Shown here: positions 10,684 through 17,300 of the stretch, piece by piece | How the letters are laid out: each line of letters starts with the position of its first letter | Position numbering within the stretch: position 1 is the first letter of the stretch | DNA from: a virus | Strand: one strand, 5' to 3' | Length of the DNA stretch: 23,129 nucleotides | IMG/VR virus record: IMGVR_UViG_3300045999_000584 | Span: 1-23,129 of that record | Program-made: the position numbers and the translations under genes | Notes under the pieces: model-generated | Told to the model about the DNA's origin: nothing | The model's input: the letters and a program-made list of their open reading frames with translations, nothing else | Database searches by the model: none

Positions 10684-11626
10684 ATTAACCTCGGACACCA
10701 TGCTGTCCTGCTCTCAATTGCCCAGCCTCTTTGGTGTCAGCCCCTACAGCACACCCAACGATGTGCTGACCTTCTGCATGAAAGCCATGCGGGGTGAAGA
10801 TCCACGCACCCCAGCAGGGGAAGCCGCAGACTGGGGCAACGCTTTGGAGCCAGCCATCATCGCTGAGATGGCAAAGCGCCTTGGGCTGAAGAGTTACGTC
10901 ATGCCCGACACCGCCTTCACCCACCCGCACCTGCCACTTGCCGCCAGTGCCGATGCCATTGGTACGCCAGATGACAATGTTGTAATCCAGCATGATCCCA
11001 GCAAGGGCATCTATGTTGTGGGCGCTGACAGCATTGCCCTGATCGGCAACGGAGTGCTGGAATCCAAGCTGACTCGTGGTCATCCAGAGGATCAGCTTCC
11101 CTTGTACCGTGGGCCAATCCAAGTCCAAGGCGTGTTGATGTGTACTGGTTTAGACTGGGCAGCAATCGGTTGCCTGTACTCAGGCGTGGAACTTCGCATC
11201 TTCCTGTTTAAGCCACACGGCGAAACCAAAGAGCAGATCGAGAGCAAAGCCACCGACTTTGCCAACCGCCTGACAACCTTTGAAGAGACTGGCGACATCC
11301 AGTATTACCCAGCCGCCAACACTCGTGATGCCAACAGGGTGTGGGCAGTAGCCAAAGAAGACGAGATAGATCTGGGCATTGATGGCGAGGATTTGATTGC
11401 CGAAATCATCGTTGCCAAGCAAAAGATCGAAAGTCTCCAAGAGGATATTGACCGCTGGGAAACAGATCTCAAGTCCATGATGAAAGACAGTGCAAGCGGG
11501 AAAGCTGGTCACTGGACAGTTAAGTGGCCCATGCGTCACTACAAAGCCACGCCTGAGAAGATCACGCCAGCAAAAGAAGCCTACTCCATCCGTCAGTCAA
11601 CGCTCACTATTAAGGAAGCCAAATGA
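10676..11626 (+). CDS. YqaJ-type phage recombination exonuclease
   Basis: 316 residues. Ordered motifs: SQLPSLFGVSPYSTPNDVL (13-31), WGNALEPAII (about 50-59) with a catalytic-domain Glu, ASADAIG with its Asp, GNGVLESKLTR with the E-x-K of the PD-(D/E)xK nuclease core, and PIQVQGVLMCTGLDWAAIG with the conserved Gln. These are the lambda exonuclease/YqaJ signatures: a 5'-3' exonuclease that resects DNA ends to give single strands for annealing. The C-terminal part is a long helix ending in a basic segment. It overlaps the annealing-protein gene by 4 bases (ATGA), the classical two-component recombination arrangement. Confidence 0.9.
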   Translation: MPKLTSDTMLSCSQLPSLFGVSPYSTPNDVLTFCMKAMRGEDPRTPAGEAADWGNALEPAIIAEMAKRLGLKSYVMPDTAFTHPHLPLAASADAIGTPDDNVVIQHDPSKGIYVVGADSIALIGNGVLESKLTRGHPEDQLPLYRGPIQVQGVLMCTGLDWAAIGCLYSGVELRIFLFKPHGETKEQIESKATDFANRLTTFEETGDIQYYPAANTRDANRVWAVAKEDEIDLGIDGEDLIAEIIVAKQKIESLQEDIDRWETDLKSMMKDSASGKAGHWTVKWPMRHYKATPEKITPAKEAYSIRQSTLTIKEAK

Positions 11627-12345
11627 AACAGATTGCATCAGCCCTTGTCAAAGCCCAACGTGCCTTTGGCCCAGCTCTGAAGACCAGCACCAACCCACAT
11701 TTCCGCAGCCGATATGCTGACCTGTCTGCCTGTGTGGAGGCAGTCATTGATGCGCTAAATGAGAACGGCATCTTTTTACTGCAAAAAAATTACGACTGCA
11801 ATGACGGCATCATGTGCGAGACAGTCTTTGTCCACGAGTCTGGCGAGATGCTGGAGTGCGGCATCGTCCACTTCCCTGCTGTCAAACAAGATCCACAAGG
11901 GTACGCCAGTGCCTTGACATACGCTCGTAGGTACAGCCTGATGTCAGCCTGTGGCATCGCTCCAGAAGATGACGATGGCAATGCTGGTAGCCGCCGTCAA
12001 GCGCCAGCAGTCAACCCCTTGGATGCTATCAAGCCAGCGCCAGCAGTGACACTGCCCTACACGCTAACGATACCAGGCAAAGAGTCACGCCAATATGCTG
12101 ATTCAGAATCGTATGTCAATGGGACTATCGAGTTGCGGGACAAAGTAGAGAAATCAACCTTGGCAACCCGCACAAAAATGACTAAGCTTCGGGAGCTGAA
12201 AGAGGCAAACGAGGATCAGGTTAACAAGATCAACCCTGAGCATAAGGCCAAGTTGCTTGGGGATTACCAACTGCGCTTGAAGAGACTGGGCGCACAGCTT
12301 GAGGAGAAAGAAGATGAATCTAACGGACTGGGAGAAGCTGGATAA
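11623..12345 (+). CDS. erf: ERF-family single-strand annealing protein
   Basis: 240 residues. The N-terminal domain has KTSTNPHFRSRYADLSACVE (20-39) and QDPQGYASALTYARRYSLMS followed by ACGIAPEDDDGN, the hallmarks of the ERF/Sak family that anneals complementary strands. The C-terminal 90 residues are Lys/Glu-rich and coiled-coil like. It pairs with the upstream exonuclease; together they would circularise or repair the phage genome. Starts with ATGA overlap; the 3' end overlaps a 38-codon ORF. Confidence 0.9.
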   Translation: MKQIASALVKAQRAFGPALKTSTNPHFRSRYADLSACVEAVIDALNENGIFLLQKNYDCNDGIMCETVFVHESGEMLECGIVHFPAVKQDPQGYASALTYARRYSLMSACGIAPEDDDGNAGSRRQAPAVNPLDAIKPAPAVTLPYTLTIPGKESRQYADSESYVNGTIELRDKVEKSTLATRTKMTKLRELKEANEDQVNKINPEHKAKLLGDYQLRLKRLGAQLEEKEDESNGLGEAG

Positions 12346-12430
12346 GGAATACAGGGAGTATTGCCAGCAGTGTCAAACCACTGGCAAACCCCCTGTTGAT
12401 TTCCACACTTGGCTACTAGGCCAAGATTAA
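12314..12430 (+). CDS. 38-residue ORF at the end of the rightward operon
   Basis: MNLTDWEKLDKEYREYCQQC then QTTGKPPVDFHTWLLGQD. GAGGAGAAAG lies just before the ATG, within the last codons of erf, and the TAA overlaps the endolysin stop of the opposite strand. The C-x-x-C and the D-F-H-T-W-L phrase give it a protein-like look; unknown function. Confidence 0.5.
   Translation: MNLTDWEKLDKEYREYCQQCQTTGKPPVDFHTWLLGQD
12408..12425. terminator. Hairpin between convergent operons, weak bidirectional terminator candidate
   Basis: CTTGGC-TACTAG-GCCAAG, a perfect 6-bp stem, sits where the rightward recombination operon meets the leftward lysis operon. There is no T-run on either side, so intrinsic termination is doubtful; it may only stall converging polymerases. 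Confidence 0.25.
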
Positions 12431-13038
12431 GCCATCAAGGTATCCAAGGCATGTTGTGTCCGTGCAATGCGGTCATCCATGCCATGGGTTCCACCATTGA
12501 TTCGTTTGGTCAAGGTGGTCATATCGTTGGCATCAGCAAACTGATTCAACTTGTTCTTGTTCCAGAACCAGCCAGCGGATAAGGCAGCATATTGTGGGCT
12601 GGACACTTGGTCTGGATCTTTCAGCAAGTCAACACCCAAAGCCTCACCGCAAGCACGGTAGTTATCCTTGCCAGTCAATTGGATCAAGCCACGACCACGG
12701 TACTTGAAGCCCTCACCAGATTCCTCGTCACCATTGCCCATGCGATCAGCATAGACCTTGTTGGCAATCTTCTCTGGGTTGCGGTGGTATGGCTGGGCAA
12801 CGTCCAATGATGGGAACCGCTTAGGCCAAACCTTAGTCAATCCTTCTGCTGAGTAGTTGAGGTTTTCTTTGAGCGCAGTGAATCCAGCCGACTCGTGAGC
12901 GCACTGCCCCAAGAAGCAAGCTTGTCTCTCAGGTGTGTTAATTTCAAACCGATCAAAAGTTTCATTGATTGCATCTATCCACTCCTCTGCTTTTACTGGG
13001 GTCATCTTCAAGGCTTGCGCCAGTTGCTCTGCGTTCAT
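12427..13038 (-). CDS. GH19 chitinase-like endolysin
   Basis: 203 residues. The catalytic region shows GQCAHESAGFTALKENLNYS with Glu49 as general acid and Glu58 as second acidic residue, then EGFKYRGRGLIQLTGKDNY and a C-terminal WFWNKNKLNQ, TKRINGG block: the glycoside hydrolase family 19 pattern used by many Gram-negative phages to cut peptidoglycan. There is no signal peptide, so a holin is needed; a candidate is two genes upstream. The ATG overlaps the Rz stop (ATGA). Last gene of the leftward late operon. Confidence 0.93.
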   Translation of the reverse strand: MNAEQLAQALKMTPVKAEEWIDAINETFDRFEINTPERQACFLGQCAHESAGFTALKENLNYSAEGLTKVWPKRFPSLDVAQPYHRNPEKIANKVYADRMGNGDEESGEGFKYRGRGLIQLTGKDNYRACGEALGVDLLKDPDQVSSPQYAALSAGWFWNKNKLNQFADANDMTTLTKRINGGTHGMDDRIARTQHALDTLMA

Positions 13039-13517
13039 GGGGTTCCTTTCATGGTTTGGTAGGCTTCGTTGTAGGCATCGATACAGGCGTTGAGTTGCCT
13101 TGTGTTGGCATCTCCTTGGTCTGTGATGGCGACAATAGATTTAGCAACCTCTCTGTCAAGTTCGGCTGTTGCTTGAATGCTATCTCCGCTGGCAGGGGTG
13201 GGATTGTCGGTGGCTTGTACGGTTGGGCAGGTGGCTTTGACAGGGATCCGCAACCGCAAAGTACCAGAGTCAATGTCAGCATTGCGCTTTTGAGAAATAG
13301 TTTTTGCATGTTTTTCAGCTTTCACCAATTGATTTGCTTGCGCCTGGACAGCAGTGACAAGCGCCTGTTCTTTGACTCGTGCCTCTTCGTTTAACCTAGC
13401 AATCTCTAGTTGCTGTCGGTCAAACTCATCTGCACCGCCTTTGAGATAGCCGCTCGTACCTGCACCAAGAACAGCTAGGACGATACCTAGCAGTACCCAT
13501 GGGTTGAACAGACTCAT
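13035..13517 (-). CDS. Rz-like inner-membrane spanin
   Basis: 160 residues. One N-terminal transmembrane helix (WVLLGIVLAVLGAGTSGYL, about 7-25) followed by a long periplasmic coiled coil (EFDRQQLEIARLNEEARVKE, then the Gln/Ala/Lys-rich part), a central Thr/Pro linker and a second helix ending in TRQLNACIDAYNEAY. This is the i-spanin topology and Rz size. It contains an embedded o-spanin gene in another frame, which makes the call strong. Spanins fuse the inner and outer membranes in the last lysis step. Confidence 0.88.
   Translation of the reverse strand: MSLFNPWVLLGIVLAVLGAGTSGYLKGGADEFDRQQLEIARLNEEARVKEQALVTAVQAQANQLVKAEKHAKTISQKRNADIDSGTLRLRIPVKATCPTVQATDNPTPASGDSIQATAELDREVAKSIVAITDQGDANTRQLNACIDAYNEAYQTMKGTP
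13049..13309 (-). CDS. Rz1-like outer-membrane spanin lipoprotein, nested in Rz
   Basis: 86 residues read in another frame within Rz. The signal sequence MQKLFLKSAMLTLTLVLCGC has a lipobox-like LCGC (Cys20 as likely lipidation site), and the mature part is Pro-rich (KPPAQPYKPPTIPPLP) like Rz1. The nested layout is the classical lambda-like spanin organisation. It would sit in the outer membrane and pair with Rz through its C-terminal part. Confidence 0.85.
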   Translation of the reverse strand: MQKLFLKSAMLTLTLVLCGCGSLSKPPAQPYKPPTIPPLPAEIAFKQQPNLTERLLNLLSPSQTKEMPTQGNSTPVSMPTTKPTKP

Positions 13518-13849
13518 TCTTTGGCTTCCAGTTTAGGTTCGGGATCATTGTCAGTAGCCTCCGCTTTGGCAGTAGCCGTGGCAACAGCAGCAGACACAGC
13601 CTTGCGGCCAGCCACACCACCCAGCACGCCAGTGCAAAGCAGCATGATGTCGTTAATCATCTTGGTGTAAACCTTGTCAATTGGCGCCATAGATGACATG
13701 GGCTGGGTGACGAATGTCACAGAATAGATGAAGCTGAAACATGAACCCAACAAGATGATGGAGATCACGAATATCACCCAAGCCCACACTCGTGCCTCGA
13801 TCTCTTCTGGGGACAGGCGATTGTTTGGTTTGTATCCGATGGTTGCCAT
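13514..13849 (-). CDS. Holin-like two-span membrane protein
   Basis: 111 residues from the ATG at 13849 (a GTG one codon upstream would overlap the previous gene). Transmembrane helices at about 23-48 (VWAWVIFVISIILLGSCFSF) and 68-86 (NDIMLLCTGVLGGVAG), then a charged Ala/Thr/Glu-rich tail. Two spans, short length and a position just before Rz/Rz1 and the endolysin suggest the holin that releases the endolysin. No family motif is diagnostic for holins, so the call rests on topology and place. Confidence 0.65.
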   Translation of the reverse strand: MATIGYKPNNRLSPEEIEARVWAWVIFVISIILLGSCFSFIYSVTFVTQPMSSMAPIDKVYTKMINDIMLLCTGVLGGVAGRKAVSAAVATATAKAEATDNDPEPKLEAKE

Positions 13850-14052
13850 CACTTGGACTCCTTCTCTGGTTTGGTAAGTTGGTCAGGGCATGTGCCTGTG
13901 GCGGTGCAAACAGGAGGCTTGCATTCAGTTAGCTCCCAGTTCTTGGGGTCTTGGCAAGGGTAACGAAAGCGATCTTCACAAGCAGTCAGCATGATGCAGA
14001 CCATGCAAGCAAACACCCAAGTCGCCAGAACTGATATGTCATGTCTTGTCAT
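13849..14052 (-). CDS. Small Cys-rich lipoprotein
   Basis: 67 residues from the ATG at 14052, which has AGGAG 10 bases upstream. The N-terminus ends in the lipobox LTAC (Cys25 lipidated), after a hydrophobic stretch SVLATWVFACMVCIM. The mature part has four further Cys (RYPCQDPKNWELTECKPPVC and TGTCPDQ) and is Pro-rich. Proteins of this kind occur next to lysis genes in phages; an accessory spanin or a surface-exclusion lipoprotein are possible. Confidence 0.7.
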   Translation of the reverse strand: MTRHDISVLATWVFACMVCIMLTACEDRFRYPCQDPKNWELTECKPPVCTATGTCPDQLTKPEKESK

Positions 14053-14329
14053 TTTTACGTTTCTCCTGTTCAATTTCACGCCTCATTTTTTGAACCTTCT
14101 CTACCTCTTGTTTGACCTCATGCTTGGCCTCCAAGATGTCGAGGTAAAGCATTGCACCAAGCGGGAGAAGCAGAGCCACCAACACACATGCAGCGATCCA
14201 GCCCATCAACTCTTCCCCCAACGACTGACGAGGTTGAACCACAGCCACAGGTAAAGGAGGAATGAAGTAGTCGCTACTACTGCCGCCAGCTTTGCTTGCA
14301 GGTTTCTTTCCTCTTGCCTGAGTTGCCAT
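14039..14329 (-). CDS. Single-span membrane protein with coiled-coil tail
   Basis: 96 residues. A basic/Gly-rich N-terminus (MATQARGKKPASKAGGSSSD), a Pro stretch, one transmembrane helix (MGWIAACVLVALLLPLGAML, about 42-61) and a Lys/Glu coiled coil ending EQEKRKNDKT. The start is 124 bases inside the upstream gene, with GGGAAG before the ATG. Sits in the lysis block, function unknown; a tail-anchored lysis regulator is conceivable. Confidence 0.6.
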   Translation of the reverse strand: MATQARGKKPASKAGGSSSDYFIPPLPVAVVQPRQSLGEELMGWIAACVLVALLLPLGAMLYLDILEAKHEVKQEVEKVQKMRREIEQEKRKNDKT

Positions 14330-14904
14330 GCTGCTTCCCGCTTTTGTGCCTCCTGTTTCAGCCTTGCCTTTTCCTGTTCCTCTGAGATGACATCCTTCAT
14401 CTTGAAGACCTCGCTGTACAGAGCACCCATCTCTGGCGGTGACTGGTACACCATCGTCTCTCTAATCGTCACCACCAGCCTGTCCATCTCTTGCTGTGCC
14501 ATCACTCGCTTGAGTGCAGCTTCCATCAAGTTCTGATCTGGGTCATAGACTGTCAGGCTCTTCTCTTCTTCCTCCCTGATGTGTGCGGCCAACTGCTCTT
14601 GCAGTCTGAAGAACTCGGTCAGGTTTTTGACGATGTCAACTTTGACTTGAGTCTCGTCAACAGCGACATAGGCAGACTTCTTAGACTTGACAGCAGGCTT
14701 TGCAGCTTGAGCTTTAGGCTTGCTACCAAAGAACGCAAGGAGCTGGCCCCAGAATCCATGAACCTCTTTGCCAATTGCAATGACTTCATCAGCGGTCTGC
14801 TTGATCTCAACGAAAGATTCTTTAGCCTGCTTGTAAAGCTCACAGCCAGCTTGGATCTGTTTGACCAAGCCAGCCGCAAGTAGGCAGATGCTGATTGGAT
14901 CCAC
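14206..14904 (-). CDS. Helical membrane-anchored phage protein, 232 residues
   Basis: Starts at the GTG at 14904 (product begins MDPISICLLAAGLVKQIQAG). Mostly helical and charged, with EEEEKSLTVYDPDQNLMEAA and KARLKQEAQKREAAWQLRQE coiled-coil regions, and a C-terminal transmembrane helix AAVVATTSFLLYLWLWFNL. I know similar MDPIS-type proteins only as phage hypotheticals. It follows the 51-residue coiled-coil/TM gene and overlaps the next gene by 124 bases in another frame. Possible roles are lysis control or ejection; unproven. Confidence 0.65.
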   Translation of the reverse strand: MDPISICLLAAGLVKQIQAGCELYKQAKESFVEIKQTADEVIAIGKEVHGFWGQLLAFFGSKPKAQAAKPAVKSKKSAYVAVDETQVKVDIVKNLTEFFRLQEQLAAHIREEEEKSLTVYDPDQNLMEAALKRVMAQQEMDRLVVTIRETMVYQSPPEMGALYSEVFKMKDVISEEQEKARLKQEAQKREAAWQLRQEERNLQAKLAAVVATTSFLLYLWLWFNLVSRWGKS

Positions 14905-14905
14905 A

Positions 14906-15061
14906 TCACAGCTTCAGCACCAGCGTTAACAACATGCCAATGATGGCTGCACATGAGCCGATCAGGATCTGCTCAATGCGCTTGAGTCTGGCATTGATGC
15001 TGTCGTAACGCAGCTCACACACAGCTTCGTGCGTGTCGAGTCTGGCCTCAAGCGGGGTCAC
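14906..15061 (-). CDS. 51-residue coiled-coil plus membrane-anchor protein (XhlA-like build)
   Basis: From a GTG: TPLEARLDTHEAVCELRYDS, INARLKRIEQILIGS, then the membrane span CAAIIGMLLTLVLKL. A short coiled coil followed by a C-terminal transmembrane helix is the architecture of XhlA/holin-associated proteins. The start overlaps the previous stop (GTGA). Supports this being the start of the lysis block. Confidence 0.6.
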   Translation of the reverse strand: MTPLEARLDTHEAVCELRYDSINARLKRIEQILIGSCAAIIGMLLTLVLKL

Positions 15062-15222
15062 TGAGTTTCCTCATCTGCTGGCTCTGGTTCGTTGCCTTCA
15101 GCCACCCAAGCCTTGAACTCTGGATAGTCTTCAGTGCAAGTCAGACGGCATTTGCCATCATCGTCAATGCGGGCGTAGATGGTTTGACCGTCCATGTTGG
15201 TTGAATGAATTTTGAAAATCAT
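15058..15222 (-). CDS. 54-residue fibre-operon protein
   Basis: MIFKIHSTNMDGQTIYARID followed by DDGKCRLTCTEDYPEFKAWV and an acidic tail (EPEPADEETQ). The EFKAWxAEGNxPEPADE end recurs in small proteins next to tail fibres, where fibre assembly is a plausible role. Start overlaps the fibre stop by 4 bases. Confidence 0.6.
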   Translation of the reverse strand: MIFKIHSTNMDGQTIYARIDDDGKCRLTCTEDYPEFKAWVAEGNEPEPADEETQ

Positions 15223-16328
15223 AGTTCGGCACTCCATGCGAGAAATGCGTTCGCGTTAGCGGAACGCATATAACCTGCCCATCCTGCTGTTTGACCAGAA
15301 GCAACCGTAGTTGTTAAACCACCAAGATATTCTGTAGTAGTGCTAGCATTTATAGCGGGCACAGCACTACACGTTCTTGAAGTACCAGCAGCCCTTACTA
15401 CATAATCGCTTGCAGTTCCGCTTTGCTCAAGCGCAGAAGGAATAGTCCGCATAGTAACTGGGAAAGGAACTAAAAGCCCACCAACCGTAGCGGATTCAAT
15501 AAAAGCAACACCAAACCCATAACTTTCTTTTGTTGCTTGCGCCCGATAGTAATAACGCTGTGCAAGCTGAAGCTCAGTGCCATACGGCCTGTAGTCAAAG
15601 CTCGTTGCTGTTGAGCCTTTCTCAAGCTGGACACCTGTGATGTAGAAGGTGGCTCCGTTTGTGCCGACTACGCTGGTTGCACCTGTGGCTGATACATAGT
15701 TTGCTCCAGCCCATGCCCCAGCAGTACCACTAAAACTAGAACCAACACCAAGCCCAAAATTTAATGTAAGGCCTATGCCGTTTGTTGTGAGCCATGTACC
15801 ACTTGTGTCGCCTGCAATGCTTACAGTTTTCTGCTCCCAAGTGTTTGCAGATGAAATTGCATATGTAAACGCGTAAGAACGATTAGACGCGCTGTTTTTT
15901 ACTGAGCCACCAAATGTCCCCGTCAAAGAACTACGTACCCAAAAAGAAAGCGTAATCGGAGCGGCATTTGCGGTTCCCCATGCCATGTCCGCAAAGTTAA
16001 AGCCTTCAATCTTTTGAGATATGGCAAAGATGTTTGTGGAGGCATCCGCTGTTGATGCTGTAGATGTAACCCCAAGATAGTTAGAAAATCCCGCTGGAGG
16101 CGTTACAGAGCCAGCGTTTTGTTGAACGGTATATTTTCCTGTAACTGCGCTTCCAGCATAGGAATCTCCTGACCATCTGTCTAAATTATAAGCACCGTTA
16201 GTCTGTGCAAAACTAGCCCCCGCATTCCTCTGGTCAATCCGCATATCCGAATTTATCAGACGATTCCGAAACCCAAGCGAGCTATCAGCAATGCTGCCTA
16301 TGTTTGCAAGTGATGCTGTTTTTCCCAT
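15219..16328 (-). CDS. Tail-fibre/receptor-binding-type protein with carbohydrate-binding-like domain
   Basis: 369 residues. Near the N-terminus it reads LGFRNRLINSDMRIDQRNAG and YNLDRWSGD, then a beta-rich Ser/Gly/Thr body (ITLSFWVRSSLTGTFGG) and the phrase ITGVQLEKGSTATSFDYRPY followed by GTELQLAQRYYYRA. This combination is common in phage fibres and is thought to form a carbohydrate-binding-like jelly-roll. Downstream of the large fibre and its small partner genes; probably a receptor-binding or decoration module. Clear GGAGA 9 bases before the ATG. Confidence 0.8.
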   Translation of the reverse strand: MGKTASLANIGSIADSSLGFRNRLINSDMRIDQRNAGASFAQTNGAYNLDRWSGDSYAGSAVTGKYTVQQNAGSVTPPAGFSNYLGVTSTASTADASTNIFAISQKIEGFNFADMAWGTANAAPITLSFWVRSSLTGTFGGSVKNSASNRSYAFTYAISSANTWEQKTVSIAGDTSGTWLTTNGIGLTLNFGLGVGSSFSGTAGAWAGANYVSATGATSVVGTNGATFYITGVQLEKGSTATSFDYRPYGTELQLAQRYYYRAQATKESYGFGVAFIESATVGGLLVPFPVTMRTIPSALEQSGTASDYVVRAAGTSRTCSAVPAINASTTTEYLGGLTTTVASGQTAGWAGYMRSANANAFLAWSAEL

Positions 16329-16340
16329 TATGCGTTCTCC

Positions 16341-16817
16341 TTATGCTCTTGCGAATTCACCATGATATTTTGCTCGTGCTTCTGTGGCAACTAGGCCAGC
16401 AAGATCAATGTCTTTGAAATTTCCGATGAAAATTGATTTTTTGTTTACTTTCACATAAACAGCCCATAGTTTTCTAACCTTATTCCAAGTGACATTTCTG
16501 TATCCGCTTGTGTTTGAAGAACGTATTTTTGAATTCATTTGGTTTGTGGAATCATTTGATTCACGCAAATTTTCAATTTTGTTATTGTTTGTGTTGCCAT
16601 CAATATGATCAATTACATCTGGAAGATGGTTATGACACATCAGATAAATTATCCTATGGGCAAGATATTGCTTTTCTCCAATAGTGATTTTTATGTACCC
16701 ATTACCACTTGGACTACCGCAAGGTTTTCCATTGCGATTTTTGTGTTTTGAATTTTTCCAAAGCAAGATGCCATCTTTAAATTCAAACAAATGATGTGCA
16801 AGTTTATATGTAAGCAT
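16341..16817 (-). CDS. HNH homing endonuclease with AP2-type DNA-binding domain
   Basis: 158 residues. The HNH core is AHRIIYLMCHNHLPDVIDHI then DGNTNNNKIENLRES, with His of AHRI, the D-H-I-D-G and the N-x-x-x-N-L-R all in place. The C-terminal half, TSGYRNVTWNKVRKLWAVYV and FIGNFKDIDLAGLVATEARA, is the AP2/ERF-type three-strand fold used for DNA recognition by mobile HNH genes. The gene is visibly richer in A and T than its neighbours, which supports later acquisition. It is freestanding, between fibre accessory genes and the second fibre gene. Confidence 0.92.
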   Translation of the reverse strand: MLTYKLAHHLFEFKDGILLWKNSKHKNRNGKPCGSPSGNGYIKITIGEKQYLAHRIIYLMCHNHLPDVIDHIDGNTNNNKIENLRESNDSTNQMNSKIRSSNTSGYRNVTWNKVRKLWAVYVKVNKKSIFIGNFKDIDLAGLVATEARAKYHGEFARA

Positions 16818-16870
16818 TATTTGCTTTCCAAAACTGTGATGCGGTCAGTCAGGGTGGTGATGATTTTCAT
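16817..16870 (-). CDS. 17-codon ORF, probably the stump of a fibre accessory gene
   Basis: MKIITTLTDRITVLESK, stop TAA overlapping the HNH ATG (TAATG) and ATG overlapping the stop of the upstream gene (ATGA). It has the beginning of a coiled-coil protein but stops at the edge of the homing-endonuclease gene. Either a tiny coupling peptide or a gene truncated when the HNH gene inserted. Confidence 0.35.
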   Translation of the reverse strand: MKIITTLTDRITVLESK

Positions 16871-17088
16871 GGCATTGCCGCTTTGATTTCATCTACTGTT
16901 GAAGCAGAGTCAATCGCTGTTTGCATGGCGGCATACTTATAACGAATGACTTGTCTTGCCGCTTCTGCCGCTATTGCTTCAGATGGAATAGTTGCCTTAA
17001 CATCTAAAGGCGCAAACTCAGTAGACCGAGCTTCACGGCGTTTGTCATGAGCAATTGTTTTGGCTTTGTCAATGTTAATGGTAATCAT
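16867..17088 (-). CDS. Small tail-fibre accessory protein, 73 residues
   Basis: MITINIDKAKTIAHDKRREA, then EFAPLDVKATIPSEAIAAEA and IRYKYAAMQTAIDSASTVDE. The AKxIAHDxRRxAR, EFAPLDxKATIP pattern is typical of small proteins encoded behind phage tail fibres and probably associated with the tip or with assembly. Overlaps both neighbours by 4 bases. Confidence 0.7.
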   Translation of the reverse strand: MITINIDKAKTIAHDKRREARSTEFAPLDVKATIPSEAIAAEAARQVIRYKYAAMQTAIDSASTVDEIKAAMP

Positions 17089-17291
17089 TGGGTCACCTCG
17101 GTAAAGTCAGCCTGCCACGCATTCCTAAATGTGCGGTCTGTTGGAATGTCTGCTACATCCACAATCTTGAATGGCTTGCCAGCGGGAACATCCTTGGCGG
17201 CAATTTCCTCAATAGTTAAACCGCATTCAGCGGCTGGAATGATGATGGCTACACCGCCGTCACCTGTTGGGTAAATAATACGTTCGTTCAT
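17085..17291 (-). CDS. Small tail-fibre-associated protein, 68 residues
   Basis: MNERIIYPTGDGGVAIIIPA, then ECGLTIEEIAAKDVPAGKPF and VDVADIPTDRTFRNAWQADF. The D-G-G-V-A-I-I-I-P and the R-T-F-R-N-A-W phrases recur in small phage proteins placed behind fibre genes. Role in fibre assembly is inferred from position. It starts ten bases after the large fibre stop, with AAGGAATA upstream. Confidence 0.7.
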   Translation of the reverse strand: MNERIIYPTGDGGVAIIIPAAECGLTIEEIAAKDVPAGKPFKIVDVADIPTDRTFRNAWQADFTEVTQ

Positions 17292-17300
17292 TTTTATTCC

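Noticed and set aside
10685-11539. Minus-strand frames opposite the exonuclease gene
   Set aside because: Antisense shadows; the exonuclease motifs on the plus strand are unambiguous.
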